In this document: positions 1 through 10,009 of the stretch, piece after piece
Numbering within the stretch: position 1 is the first letter of the stretch
How the letters are laid out: each line of letters opens with the position of its first letter
Origin: Phycisphaerae bacterium
GTDB lineage: Bacteria; Planctomycetota; Phycisphaerae; UBA1845; Fen-1342
Assembly: GCA_030612705.1 (NCBI GenBank)
Contig: JAUWNI010000029.1
Span: 1-36,478 of the forward strand
Length of the DNA: 36,478 nt
Reading direction: 5' to 3'
Made by a program: the position numbers and the translations under genes
The notes under the pieces: model-generated
Told to the model about the DNA's origin: nothing
The model's input: only the letters and a program-made list of their open reading frames with translations
Database searches by the model: none

Positions 1-211
1 GGGTTAAAAAAAAAACGTTTTAATTATGAACTTTCCCCGGGGGTTCACCAAATTAAACCCTTGTCCATTCCGGCATTTAACCCCCCCCCCCCCCCCTTAC
101 CGAAGTCAACCCATATTGTTGGATTTTTCCAGGATTACCGGGTAAAGCGGCTCGGGTTTTGAGAAAGAAGCATCGTAGCGCGACCGTTGGCCACAACCAA
201 AGAGGCATGGG
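1..211. other. Low-quality contig-end sequence, no gene seen
   Basis: The first ~180 bases contain an A-run, a run of about 18 C and AT-rich text unlike the rest of the window, then a short ordinary stretch. I see no gene here. The homopolymers and abrupt composition change suggest an assembly end with sequencing errors rather than biology. Confidence 0.6.
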
Positions 212-290
212 GATTGACGATTGACGATTGACGATTGGGGATTATTGCTGGGCCGCGCCGTTGAGAGCACCTACTTTGAACTCTGGACGG
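212..290. repeat. Heptanucleotide tandem array plus shared core, copy 1
   Basis: Three GATTGAC units and a GATTGGG unit (7-nt period) lead into a core, gattattgctgggc-cgcgccgtt-agagcacctactttg, that ends in aactctggacgg. The same core lies at 4911-5015, where both flanking heptamer arrays have different unit numbers. Seen directly; resembles short tandemly repeated repetitive (STRR) heptamers described in cyanobacteria, but the relation is only by form. Confidence 0.75.
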
Positions 291-297
291 GGGGTGG

Positions 298-322
298 CAC
301 GGTCAAGCGAAGCTTGGCCGTG
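298..322. repeat. Perfect-looking hairpin
   Basis: CACGGTCAAGC, spacer GAA, GCTTGGCCGTG: an 11-bp stem with one G-T type mismatch. It lies between the heptamer element and the GGGTGGCCC palindrome and appears to be another small palindromic repeat. Confidence 0.6.
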
Positions 323-428
323 GTTGGCGCACGGGAACAGGCGAAACGGCCAGAGCTGATGAGGTCGGCGGCAGGTAAAACCCACCGTATAGTCCAACAG
401 TCCGCCCTCAGCTCCCTCGTGTCGGATC

Positions 429-582
429 GGGTGGCCCGTCGCTTCAGCGGCGGGGGACACGAATGGACGGTCGATTCGTGTCCCCCACGGCTAAAGCCAT
501 GGGCCACCCGGTCCCTCGGACCCTTGGCCCCTCGGCCCCTTAGCCCCTTGATCCCCTTGGTTGCGGCCAACGGCCGCGCTAA
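429..582. repeat. Family A palindromic element (GGGTGGCCC), copy 1
   Basis: Inverted arms of about 36 bp at 429-464 (begins gggtggcccgtcgcttcag) and 474-509 (ends aagccatgggccaccc), separated by 9 nt. A CCCTTGG/CCCCTCGG low-complexity tail and a small palindrome, GCGGCCAACGGCCGC, follow at 559-580. The same arrangement recurs at 16879-17013, and in reverse at 35100-35212. The arms are imperfect (cgtcgcttcagcg versus catggctttagcc), so a stem-loop of hairpins is expected rather than one uniform stem. Confidence 0.85.
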
Positions 583-644
583 GGTACGATTGAGAGCATT
601 AAATATCATTGTTGCTTGTTATGATAAGAACCGAGGAGTATTCC

Positions 645-2108
645 GTGACCGTTCGTCTTTGCCAACTATTCATTTTTTGTATCGTTTTCCTGTTCGTCAC
701 TGGTTGCGGCCAGGAGGATCGGCCCGACCCGGCGGAGGAGGCCAAGCAGCCGGCCGTTCTTGCCGACCGAAACTGGCCCAATGTGCTGCTGATCACTATC
801 GATTCGCTGCGGCCCGACCATCTGCACTGTTATGGCTATCCGAAGGAAACCAGCCCGCGGATCGATCGGTTCGCCGCCGAGGGCGCCCTGTTTGAGGCCG
901 CGATCAGCAGCAGCTCCTGGACGTTGCCGGCGCACGCGTCGATGTTCACCGGATTGGCCGCCTCGGTCCACGGCTGCACGGATGCCAGGCATCAGCTCCC
1001 CGGCTCGCACTCCACGCTGACCAAACGCCTGAAGAACACCGGCTTCGTGACGATCGGTGCCGTCTCGAGTCCCTTCCTGACCCCGGTTTCCGGGCTTGCC
1101 CAGGGCTTTGACAAGTACATCGACTGTACAACGCCGCTGTCGTCGGATGACCTTGAGAAAACCCGCGGCGCCACCAGCCCGACGATCGTCACCGTCATCC
1201 AGGGCTGGCTGCACCAGAACACACAGCGCCCGTTCTTCATGTTCATCAACTTCTGGGACGCGCACTTCGACTACACCCCCCCGCCGCCTTTCGACACCAA
1301 ATTCGACCCGGACTACGTCGGCAACATCACCGGCGAGCAATTCCTCACCGATCCGAAGATCAACCCGGACATGCCGGAGCGCGACCTCGAACACCTGCAA
1401 GCCCTCTACGACGGCGAAATCGCCTGGGTCGACACGCATTTCGGCATCATCCTGGACATGCTCAAAGCCGCCGACCTGCTCGATTCAACCATCGTTATCC
1501 TGACTTCGGGCCACGGGACGGCGTTCTTCGAACACGATTTGAAAGGGCACCGCAACTCGCTCTACGACGAGGTCATCCGCGTCCCACTCATCATCCGCTA
1601 TCCCGACCGCGTTCCCGCCGGAAAGCGTTACAAGCAACAAGCCCGCGGCATGGACCTGCTCCCAACCATCACCGATCTGCTCGGGATGCCCACGCCCAAT
1701 CTCATGGGGCGCAGCCTTGCCCCTCTCTTCGTGGACAGGTCGATCGAAATCCGCGGAAAGGAAACCGCGATCAGCGAACTGACCGTACACGGCCACAGCC
1801 TGCGCTCATTCCGCCAACCTGATCGTAAAACCATTTTTTACGTCGATAGGGACCGCGGCATGGTGTTTGACCTCGTAGCCGATCCGGGTGAGTTGGCAGC
1901 ACTCGCGGACCCTGAATCGCCGACCGTACAAGGAGCCCACGCGGACACCACTTGGTCCCGCGGATTCCTGAAAGCGTTTCGCCAGCGTTATCCCCGCGCC
2001 CCGGAAATCCCCGAACTGCCCGCCCGCGTACGGGAACAGCTAAGCGCATTAGGCTATGTTGACGGAGAACCGCCGGCGCCCGCACCAGCACCAGCACCAA
2101 CACCCTAA
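645..2108 (+). CDS. Sulfatase/alkaline-phosphatase-superfamily lipoprotein, active site altered
   Basis: About 487 residues from GTG 645, chosen over upstream TTG 609 and ATG 621 because GAGGAG sits 6 nt before it and the product then starts with a lipoprotein signal: hydrophobic segment followed by lipobox VTGC (Cys21). The sulfatase fold is recognised from LLITIDSLRPDHLHCYGY (metal Asp53), the SSWTLPAHASMFTG active-site helix and the SGHG...HD...GH segment near 288-302. In type I sulfatases the nucleophile is Cys/Ser in C-x-P-x-R. Here Thr93 occupies that place and His97 replaces Arg, as in phosphotransferase members of the superfamily. The usual DHG metal motif reads GHG (Gly289), a single-base difference from Asp. 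The C-terminus is an Ala-Pro repeat. Role unknown: phosphodiester or phosphoglycerol transfer, or a non-catalytic member. Converges with the esterase gene at 2225-4783. Confidence 0.75.
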   Translation: MTVRLCQLFIFCIVFLFVTGCGQEDRPDPAEEAKQPAVLADRNWPNVLLITIDSLRPDHLHCYGYPKETSPRIDRFAAEGALFEAAISSSSWTLPAHASMFTGLAASVHGCTDARHQLPGSHSTLTKRLKNTGFVTIGAVSSPFLTPVSGLAQGFDKYIDCTTPLSSDDLEKTRGATSPTIVTVIQGWLHQNTQRPFFMFINFWDAHFDYTPPPPFDTKFDPDYVGNITGEQFLTDPKINPDMPERDLEHLQALYDGEIAWVDTHFGIILDMLKAADLLDSTIVILTSGHGTAFFEHDLKGHRNSLYDEVIRVPLIIRYPDRVPAGKRYKQQARGMDLLPTITDLLGMPTPNLMGRSLAPLFVDRSIEIRGKETAISELTVHGHSLRSFRQPDRKTIFYVDRDRGMVFDLVADPGELAALADPESPTVQGAHADTTWSRGFLKAFRQRYPRAPEIPELPARVREQLSALGYVDGEPPAPAPAPAPTP

Positions 2109-2128
2109 CAGTCCGCCGCAACAGTCAT

Positions 2129-2208
2129 GTGGCGGCCCGCGCCTCGCGGGCCGTGCGCCCCACGCCGCGTGTCCGACCGATTACGGCCGGCGAGGCGCCG
2201 GCCGCTAC
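2129..2208. repeat. REP (family B) inverted pair between convergent genes
   Basis: Left hairpin GTGGCGGCCCGCGCCTCGC.. starts at 2129. A right hairpin, read on the minus strand, starts with GTAGCGGCCGGCGCCTCGCC (foot at 2205-2208). Two inverted GTAG/GTGG hairpins between convergent coding regions form a BIME-like unit and could also act as a bidirectional terminator. Confidence 0.7.
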
Positions 2209-2224
2209 ATCATTCCCGCCGGAG

Positions 2225-4783
2225 TTACTCGCGCCAGACGAAATCGCCCGACTTGATATCCCAATCAAGCCCGAAAAAGCCCGCAACGCGAATCCCCGCC
2301 GTACCGTCGACCAATACCTCCGGACCAAAAACGATGCAGTCGGGATAGGCCACGCCCGAGACGAAGTAGGGCAATCGCTCGGTCAGGCGCATCCCCACCA
2401 ATCCGCTGCCCGCCACCGCGCCCACCAGCGCCCGGTCGCTCCCCGGCCGCGGGCGAATGAAAAGGCAGACGAGGTCATCCCCCGCAATCTCGCGCTCGCC
2501 GACCGTGACCACGCCACGCCGCACCTGCACCGGACTTTCGCCCAGCAGCGCCACCCAGGCCGCGTTGGTGTCGGCGTTTCCATAGAGGATCACGTTGCGG
2601 TCGCGCTCGCCGGAGGGGTTGAAGGCAACGTCGGGGATCACGTCCACGGCCCCATTGCCGCGATACCAGAATGTCTCCGCGTCGTAGCGGGCCTTTCCGT
2701 AGATGACGGCGTTCTGCTCTTTAGTCCCCTGGGTTCCGTAGACGAACATAAAGCGGTTGCGAAACGCCTGTTTGAACGGCCCGTAGCGGTGCGGCCCCTT
2801 ATCGGCCGGGTCGGGCCGCGAGATCACGGTCCACGTTCCGCCCGCGCGCCGCAGCCAGATCCGCGGCTCGGCCTGCGGCCAGGGAGTGTTCTCCAACGTC
2901 TGCTCGTCGAGTTCGATTGTCAGCGGCTCATTCGCCGGCAGCACCGTCGCGTCAACCATCCCTTCCTTCGTCTCCCGCTCCCGCGGCTTGCACAGTTCGG
3001 TCATATCGAGTGACAGCCGGGCGACGTTCTCCGTCGTGCCGGAAAACTTGCGCGCTTCCGGATCGAGCTCGATGTCAATCGTGCTGAGATCGAGCGCGTG
3101 AAGCTGCGCCTCGATCGTCGCCCAATTCGACGACGCGGAAATCGCGGGACTCGGCGTACGAAATTCGATGTGGCGAACCGTCTCCGTCCCCGGCTTGGTA
3201 TGGTTCTTGAAAAAGTCGAACATCGGCGGCCAATCAACGCAGGCACAACCCCACCAATGCTTGGCACCGGGCCGCTCGTAATACGCGAAGTCGGCGTGAT
3301 ACTCCGCCAGATGCTTCCGCATCTGACGCCCCAGCTTCACCGGCACCTCTTTGTCCAGAGCGCCGTGCAGTATGTAGACGCCGTAATGCAGATAATTCCG
3401 CGACAGCGCCAGCGTACGGCTCGGCGAAACCGCGCGCAGCAGTATCTCCTCAATCGGCGTCGGCTCCTCGTAATCCGCCGCACCGCCGTATGACCAAAAA
3501 TCCGGCCAGGCGGCGCTGGGTCCGATCGCGGCGAAACGATCCGGGTACAAAGCGCCTATCTGCCATACCCCGTGCCCGCCCATCGAGTGCCCGGTCAGGT
3601 AAATCCGGTTTGGATCAGGCCGCCAGGTTTGCTCGGCAATTGCGAGCACTTCCATGGTGTCCAGCCGACCCCAGTCCTCCCAGTCGAATCCGAACGGCCG
3701 CCGATTCGTCGGTGCCACCACATGCCCCCACGTCTTGTGAGAATAGCACCGCGCCTGACCGTCCGCCTCCACGCTCGCCCCGTGCAACGTCAGGAACAAC
3801 GCCAGCGGCGAGTCGTCCCCGGGCTCGGGATGGGCCGGGGTCGCTCCGAAATACTGCACGCTGCCGTCAATCTCGCTCACGAACGTACACTTGTGCTTGT
3901 CATCCGGCTCGCGAACGCTCAGCGCAAACCGGGCCGTGTCCAGCACCCACTCCTCGTCGTTCTCCGAACAGAGCAATTCCAGTTCCACCTCGATCTGCCC
4001 TGCCTCCTCCTGCTTTGGACCTTCGATCCGAAACCCGACCTTACGCGCGCTCAGCGCCGGGATCACCGGGAGCCGCATACGCGTACGCGTGCCGCCCTCG
4101 TACGATGCCTCGATTACCAGGTTGTCCAGCGGATCTTCCGACGCATTGACTACCGGCAACGCACCCCACAAGCGGACCTCACGTCCCCGGATCACGTCCG
4201 GCAGCGTCATGTCGCGTTCGTTGAACAGCGCCTCCGCTTTTGGTACGACCAGCCGTGCCCAAACCCCGCCTCGGCCCACGCGGAAAAGAAATGTGTTCGT
4301 CCCCACTTGCAGACGCACCGGCATCCGCGGCCAACTGGTCTTGTACGGATCGCCCGCCCGCGGCTCGCCGTTGGCATAAACCATGCCGTGTCCGGCGGCC
4401 TCGAGCAACATGATCCGCTCGGCGTTCGACTCCACAGTCATGCACGCGTACCCGCCGCGCAAGGCGTCATCCTTTACCCAGCCTTCCGTATCGGGCGTCA
4501 CCTCCCGCCAGGTCTTCTCGACTTCATCCGAAACACGAACCACATCGCCCGCCTTCGGCGTGGACCAGCGGCCGGCTACTATCTCGGCCTCGATCGCGTC
4601 CGTGTGTACCACCGCCCGGCCGCCGCGACCTACTCGCTCGATGACCAGCCAATCCCCGGTGAGCACTTCAGCGTCCGGCGGCGACGCATTGTCCTGTTTC
4701 ACGTCGGCCATTGCCGAGCGGTTCATACCCGCAAAGAACGACAGACTGACGATCAACGCCACCCGTAACCTGATCGCTACCAT
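2225..4783 (-). CDS. Secreted alpha/beta-hydrolase esterase with long N-terminal accessory region
   Basis: 852 residues from ATG at 4783, preceded by AAAGGTG about 6 nt upstream; the longer reading to 4831 has no advantage. Residues 1-26 form a signal peptide (basic start, hydrophobic core, ending near SAMA). About 40-300 is beta-rich with no family I can name. The alpha/beta-hydrolase core spans roughly 300-530: LTLHGA oxyanion-type motif, nucleophile elbow GHSMGGHG (Ser400), Asp477 in HGALDKEVP and His509 in PGAKHWWG. This combination is that of secreted polyhydroxybutyrate-depolymerase/feruloyl-esterase or prolyl-oligopeptidase-like hydrolases common in planctomycetes. The last ~300 residues form a second beta-rich region. 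The likely role is hydrolysis of ester bonds in extracellular polymers; the substrate cannot be read. Neighbouring genes do not form an operon with it. Confidence 0.8.
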   Translation of the reverse strand: MVAIRLRVALIVSLSFFAGMNRSAMADVKQDNASPPDAEVLTGDWLVIERVGRGGRAVVHTDAIEAEIVAGRWSTPKAGDVVRVSDEVEKTWREVTPDTEGWVKDDALRGGYACMTVESNAERIMLLEAAGHGMVYANGEPRAGDPYKTSWPRMPVRLQVGTNTFLFRVGRGGVWARLVVPKAEALFNERDMTLPDVIRGREVRLWGALPVVNASEDPLDNLVIEASYEGGTRTRMRLPVIPALSARKVGFRIEGPKQEEAGQIEVELELLCSENDEEWVLDTARFALSVREPDDKHKCTFVSEIDGSVQYFGATPAHPEPGDDSPLALFLTLHGASVEADGQARCYSHKTWGHVVAPTNRRPFGFDWEDWGRLDTMEVLAIAEQTWRPDPNRIYLTGHSMGGHGVWQIGALYPDRFAAIGPSAAWPDFWSYGGAADYEEPTPIEEILLRAVSPSRTLALSRNYLHYGVYILHGALDKEVPVKLGRQMRKHLAEYHADFAYYERPGAKHWWGCACVDWPPMFDFFKNHTKPGTETVRHIEFRTPSPAISASSNWATIEAQLHALDLSTIDIELDPEARKFSGTTENVARLSLDMTELCKPRERETKEGMVDATVLPANEPLTIELDEQTLENTPWPQAEPRIWLRRAGGTWTVISRPDPADKGPHRYGPFKQAFRNRFMFVYGTQGTKEQNAVIYGKARYDAETFWYRGNGAVDVIPDVAFNPSGERDRNVILYGNADTNAAWVALLGESPVQVRRGVVTVGEREIAGDDLVCLFIRPRPGSDRALVGAVAGSGLVGMRLTERLPYFVSGVAYPDCIVFGPEVLVDGTAGIRVAGFFGLDWDIKSGDFVWRE

Positions 4784-4910
4784 GGTTGCACCTTTCGATT
4801 CTCGGAATGTAAGAGGGGGGGGGCCGGCCAATCTCGGATCCCGCGCTCACCCCTATCGTACACGACGGCGTCGCGGCGCCCACCCATGCGAGAAAAGCTC
4901 TGCGACTAAC

Positions 4911-5015
4911 GATTGGAGATTGGGGATTGACGATTGGGGATTATTGCTGGGCTGCGCCGTTAAGAGCACCTACTTTGCACTTTGCACTTTGCACTTTGAA
5001 CTTTGAACTCTGGAC
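4911..5015. repeat. Heptanucleotide tandem arrays flanking shared core, copy 2
   Basis: Left array units: GATTGGA, GATTGGG, GATTGAC, GATTGGG. The core matches 240-280 with a few changes. Right array units: CTTTGCA three times, CTTTGAA twice, then CTCTGGA. Copy 1 at 212-290 has only a single right-hand unit, so the array length varies between copies while the core is conserved. Confidence 0.8.
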
Positions 5016-5051
5016 GGGTGGCCCATGGCTTTAGCCATGGGGGACACGAAT
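5016..5051. repeat. Family A palindrome, single arm
   Basis: Only the left arm (gggtggcccatggctttag ... ggggacacgaat) is present, directly abutting the heptamer element. The arm itself contains the palindrome ATGGCTTTAGCCAT. It looks like a truncated copy. Confidence 0.75.
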
Positions 5052-5182
5052 CGACTTCGTAGGGCTTTGTAGCTTTGTAGGGCAGGCCGCGGGCTGTAGA
5101 GCCAACTTGACATTCAAATGGGGCGTCGCCAACTGGGAGCGTCTCGCACGCAAGAATGCAAGGCCTGCCTTTCCGATGACGG

Positions 5183-7264
5183 TTACCGCCAGCGGCGACG
5201 CCACGCCAGAAACGTGCCGTAGCCCGCGATCGTCAACGCGTATGATAACAAACCGAAAGATCCGCAAAACGGCCATAACGTCGGCGTGCTTTCGTCCGTA
5301 GTCTCGTCCGTTCCCCCGTTATCGCCCCCTTCCTCATCGGCGGTCTGCTCGTCGGTGGCATCATCGGCCGTCGTCGTGCTCTCGCTCGGAGTTGCGATCA
5401 GCGTCTCATCATCGATCTCGCAGGCATCGCCGATGTCGTCGCCGTCCGCGTCGGCCTGGTTGGCATTCGCAACGCTCTGGCAGTTGTCGCACGCGTCACC
5501 TACATCGTCGCCGTCATAGTCCCGCTGGTCGGCATTCTCATCATCGGGGCAGTTATCGTTGCAGTCGGCAACGCCGTCCTCGTCGGTGTCGGTATCCAAC
5601 TCACCGCAGCCGCAAGCCCCGGCCGCCGTCTTGTTCGCATCATTCGGGCAATCGTCCTCATGGTCGGCCGTCCCGTCGCCGTCGGTATCGACCCGCAGGC
5701 CGGCGTCGACGTTGGCGACCTGCGTACTTACCGCCACCGTGAACTCCGCGGTCCGGCCGTCGTTCGGGTCGGCGTCGGAATCGACGCTGTCGTCACCGCC
5801 CTGGTCCTGGGGGCTGAACGTGTACCCGGTCGGAGCCGAGAAACGCACGTAGTAATCGTCGGCAACCACTTTCGCGAGCTCATACGTACCGTCGGCGGCG
5901 GTCGTCGCCGCCTGGACGAACTCGTCGTCACTGGTACCGATCGTGTCGTCGTCGCCGTCCTTGTAAAGCGCCGCCGAGACGCTCTGCTGCCCGGTCTCAC
6001 CGCCGTCCGCGACCCCGTCGTTGTCGGCATCCTTGAACACCAACCCGATGATTGAGCCGAAGGCGTTCATGCCGGCGTCCTTGACGACGTCGGCGAGCCC
6101 GGAGGTGACCGTGAAAATCGCCGAGCAACCCGTGTCCGGATCCACGTCGCTGTCAACGTCGTCGTCGCCGCCCCGGTCCTGGCGAACGAAGCCCATGCCG
6201 GCCGGCGCGGTGACCTTCACGTAGTACGTGCCGGGCACGACATCGGTGAAGCTGTATGTAGTTTGCGTGTCAACCGTATTCGTTTCGGTATCGTCCCCGC
6301 CGCCGATCGCTCCGTCGGCCCCCACGTCGTAGAGCTTGACCGTCGCGTTCGCCCCGAGCCCCCCCTCGCCATCCTCTCGAATTCCGTCGCCGTCGGTATC
6401 GTCGAACATTTGGCCGCAAACGGTGACCTGCTCGTAAAGCCCCGCGTCAATGTCGTCCTTTTCTTCGCTGTAAGCCACCGAGAACACCGCCGTGTACAGC
6501 TTCGCCGTATCCGGGTCGAAATCGCTGTCTACGTCATCGTCGGCGCCCTGATCGATCGGGCTGACGGCATATCCGGCCGGCAGCACGATCTTGAGGAAGT
6601 AATCCTGGGCCGCCACCAGATTGCCGAACGTGTACGCGCCGTTGGCGTCTGAGGTGGTGGTATTGACCTGAACGTCGTCGCCGCCGCCGGGGACGCCGTC
6701 TCCGCCCGGGTTCCAGAGCTGGACCGCGACGTTGACGACGCCGGTCTCGCCGGCATCCTGGATTCCGTCGCCGTCCAGATCGTCGAAGATGAAATCGCCC
6801 ACGGACGTCGGCTCGATCAGCCCGCAGTCGATGTCGTTGGTGTTATCGCCGGCGGTGCCGTCGACGGTAAACGAATTTGAGTGACCGTTCTCATCCGCGT
6901 CACTATCAGTGGCCGGATTACCCCCCTCGCCCGCCGCGGAGAAGGTGTATCCATCCGGAGCCACGAACTCGACATAATATGTGCCGGCGGGCACATCAAA
7001 CGAGTAATTCCCACTACTATTCGTTGACGCACTCTCATAGAGCGAATCGTCGGAGGCGTAACGGATGTTGACGGTTACGTTCTGCGCGGGCGACTCGCCG
7101 CCGTCCTGAACACCGTCTCCGTCGGCATCCAGCCAAACGTAGTTGCCGATCGTGGTGTCGGCATGGGCCGAACCCACCGCGAGCACCACGCCGATACAAA
7201 CCAGCAGGGCCCGCGCGTAATAAGAGCCGATCATCCGCTGCGTGACGACGCTGAAAGACTTCAT
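5183..7264 (-). CDS. Cell-surface protein: four SdrD B-like repeats, thrombospondin type 3 repeats, C-terminal anchor
   Basis: 693 residues from ATG 7264, with AAAGGGA about 8 nt upstream; the longer reading to 7417 lacks a signal at its start. Signal peptide 1-35 (ends AHA). Four SdrD B-like repeats start near residues 39, 155, 281 and 406, each opening with a hydrophobic strand then DxDGDGxxDxGE and later ...YYVxxxAPxGY... and DQGxDDxVDSDxDPD. From ~525 to 617, Ca-binding thrombospondin type 3 repeats (DTDGDG..., DNCP, GDACD). A Thr/Asp/Glu-rich linker (620-662) leads to a hydrophobic segment (about 664-687) and RRRWR end, the layout of a C-terminal sorting or membrane anchor, with a Cys-Gly just before the helix. 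Expected to be a Ca-stabilised stalk or adhesin on the outer surface. Divergent from the mutase gene. Confidence 0.85.
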   Translation of the reverse strand: MKSFSVVTQRMIGSYYARALLVCIGVVLAVGSAHADTTIGNYVWLDADGDGVQDGGESPAQNVTVNIRYASDDSLYESASTNSSGNYSFDVPAGTYYVEFVAPDGYTFSAAGEGGNPATDSDADENGHSNSFTVDGTAGDNTNDIDCGLIEPTSVGDFIFDDLDGDGIQDAGETGVVNVAVQLWNPGGDGVPGGGDDVQVNTTTSDANGAYTFGNLVAAQDYFLKIVLPAGYAVSPIDQGADDDVDSDFDPDTAKLYTAVFSVAYSEEKDDIDAGLYEQVTVCGQMFDDTDGDGIREDGEGGLGANATVKLYDVGADGAIGGGDDTETNTVDTQTTYSFTDVVPGTYYVKVTAPAGMGFVRQDRGGDDDVDSDVDPDTGCSAIFTVTSGLADVVKDAGMNAFGSIIGLVFKDADNDGVADGGETGQQSVSAALYKDGDDDTIGTSDDEFVQAATTAADGTYELAKVVADDYYVRFSAPTGYTFSPQDQGGDDSVDSDADPNDGRTAEFTVAVSTQVANVDAGLRVDTDGDGTADHEDDCPNDANKTAAGACGCGELDTDTDEDGVADCNDNCPDDENADQRDYDGDDVGDACDNCQSVANANQADADGDDIGDACEIDDETLIATPSESTTTADDATDEQTADEEGGDNGGTDETTDESTPTLWPFCGSFGLLSYALTIAGYGTFLAWRRRWR

Positions 7265-7556
7265 GATTGGAATCCCTTTCCGCCTGTATGAACCTGCCCA
7301 CCGAGTTCCAAGACGGGCGGCGCGCGGGTCCCGGCCCGTGCGCGCTTCGCCGTCTGCGTTTATATCGGTTACCCGTCGGGGGCGGTCGAACAAATGCCCG
7401 CCGGCGGCGTCATCCACGCGGTTCGCGTCATCTTACGGGACGTCCCGCCCCAAACGGCCGCGCTTCTGCTACAATGATGCGTTACATGTGGAACATCGAC
7501 GGGCACCGCGAGAGTCCCGTCCATAACGCTAACCGCCAACCAACAGGACAATTGGC
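7265..7556. other. Divergent intergenic region
   Basis: 292 bases between two divergently transcribed genes. A TACAAT at 7470-7475 could be a -10 box for the mutase gene but has no recognisable -35. Otherwise nothing distinctive. Confidence 0.35.
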
Positions 7557-9196
<1,640 letters not shown>

Positions 9197-9200
<4 letters not shown>

Positions 9201-9255
9201 CGGCCCGCGCCCCGCGCCGGCCGAATCGTAGCGTCCCGCGCCCTCGCGCGGCCGC
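9197..9255. repeat. REP (family B) direct pair, left flank of RAYT
   Basis: Two GTAG-foot hairpins in the same direction: GTAG at 9197-9200 followed by cggcccgcgccccgcgccgg, and GTAG at 9228-9231 followed by cgtcccgcgccctcgcgcgg. The first GTAG supplies the stop codon of the mutase gene. The second is nearly identical, inverted, to the hairpin at 9824-9853. The link gaatcGTAGCGTCC is repeated at 30370-30385. Confidence 0.85.
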
Positions 9256-9266
9256 AAACGTGGACC

Positions 9267-9767
9267 ATGCAACCACCACGCAATCGCATCAACCCGCAGG
9301 ATCTGACGACCTACGGCCGCAGCCGTGCCGTTCGCCTGCCCGATTGCACCTACGCCGCGGATGAGATCATCCACGTCACGATCTGCGCGAATGCCGGTGA
9401 GCCCTTCGCGGATCGGCAGCTCGCTGAGCTGGTCTCCGAAAGTGTTGGCTTCTATTGCCGCAAACTGAAATACCGGCTATTCGGTTACTGTCTGATGCCC
9501 GACCATCTGCATGTCCTGCTTTCGCCGATGGGTTCGGGGACACCTCTCGGTAAGTGGCTGTTGGCTTTCAAGAACTACACCAGCCGCAAGTTCGCGAACG
9601 CGGGCGGAACGCCGCCGCTCTGGCAGCGGTCGGCCTACGACCACGTGTGTCGCAACGACGAAACGCCGGAGACGGTTCTCGCATACATCATAAACAACCC
9701 CGTGCGCGCCGGCCTGGTCCAGAGCTGGCACGATTGGCCCTTGAGCTGCGTGTTCATCGAAGTCTGA
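9267..9767 (+). CDS. REP-associated tyrosine transposase (RAYT, Y1/HUH family)
   Basis: 166 residues, typical for the family. The Y1 transposase signature is seen in YCLMPDHLHVLLSP: the HUH pair is His80 and His82. Tyr104 in the helix LAFKNYTSRKF is the likely nucleophile. The C-terminal YIINNPVRAGLV is the usual end of RAYT proteins. Members cut and join single-stranded palindromic REP DNA, recognising a GTAG-type tetranucleotide at the hairpin foot (established for the Escherichia coli enzyme). This gene is bracketed by inverted GTAG hairpins (9228-9255 and 9824-9853), and copies of the same hairpin are spread through the window, so it probably served their spread. The gene looks intact: no frameshift and all key residues present. 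Confidence 0.9.
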   Translation: MQPPRNRINPQDLTTYGRSRAVRLPDCTYAADEIIHVTICANAGEPFADRQLAELVSESVGFYCRKLKYRLFGYCLMPDHLHVLLSPMGSGTPLGKWLLAFKNYTSRKFANAGGTPPLWQRSAYDHVCRNDETPETVLAYIINNPVRAGLVQSWHDWPLSCVFIEV

Positions 9768-9823
9768 CAAGGGTTGCGTTAGCATGGGATGGACAACTTG
9801 CCGAGGCATAGGTGCGTGGGTGA

Positions 9824-9853
9824 CCGCGGCCGCGCGAGGGCGCGGGCCGCTAC
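9824..9853. repeat. REP (family B), right flank of RAYT, inverted
   Basis: Read on the minus strand it is GTAGCGGCCCGCGCCCTCGC followed by gcggccgcgg, about one mismatch from the 9228-9255 copy. The transposase gene therefore sits between inverted hairpins, the arrangement called a REPtron in gammaproteobacteria. Confidence 0.85.
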
Positions 9854-10009
9854 TTCCAGGCCCAAACGTCTCCCCGCCTGAAATGTGACGCACCACTCGA
9901 CATACGCTACCACTCCAGCCGATAGCAAGCCGTCCGAAACTCCGTTAATGTGAATGACGTGTTTCGCCGAACTATTTGTTCCGGCGCCGTCTGTGCAAGG
10001 ATTTCCCGC

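Larger units (their letters stand above)
4784..5182. other. Gene-free region holding repeats
   Basis: Between the start of the esterase gene and the end of the SdrD-type gene. It holds the heptamer element (4911-5015), half of a family A palindrome (5016-5051), then a stretch with repeated gggctttgtag words and a distant GGCAGGCC/GGCCTGCC inverted repeat. No coding region is convincing. Confidence 0.6.

Noticed and set aside
61-100. Long C-run and A-run near the left end as a regulatory tract
   Set aside because: Composition breaks at the same place as the contig end; sequencing or assembly artefact is more likely.
212-239. Possible CRISPR-like or phase-variable array
   Set aside because: Units are 7 nt and contiguous without spacers, and no coding gene spans them.
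221-895. Open frame running from the repeats into the sulfatase gene
   Set aside because: It is built from heptamers and palindromes, then overlaps the sulfatase in another frame.
3572-4768. 398-codon open frame on the plus strand opposite the esterase
   Set aside because: Antisense shadow of a gene with signal peptide and catalytic triad; its translation is Arg/Pro-rich and unlike any protein I know.
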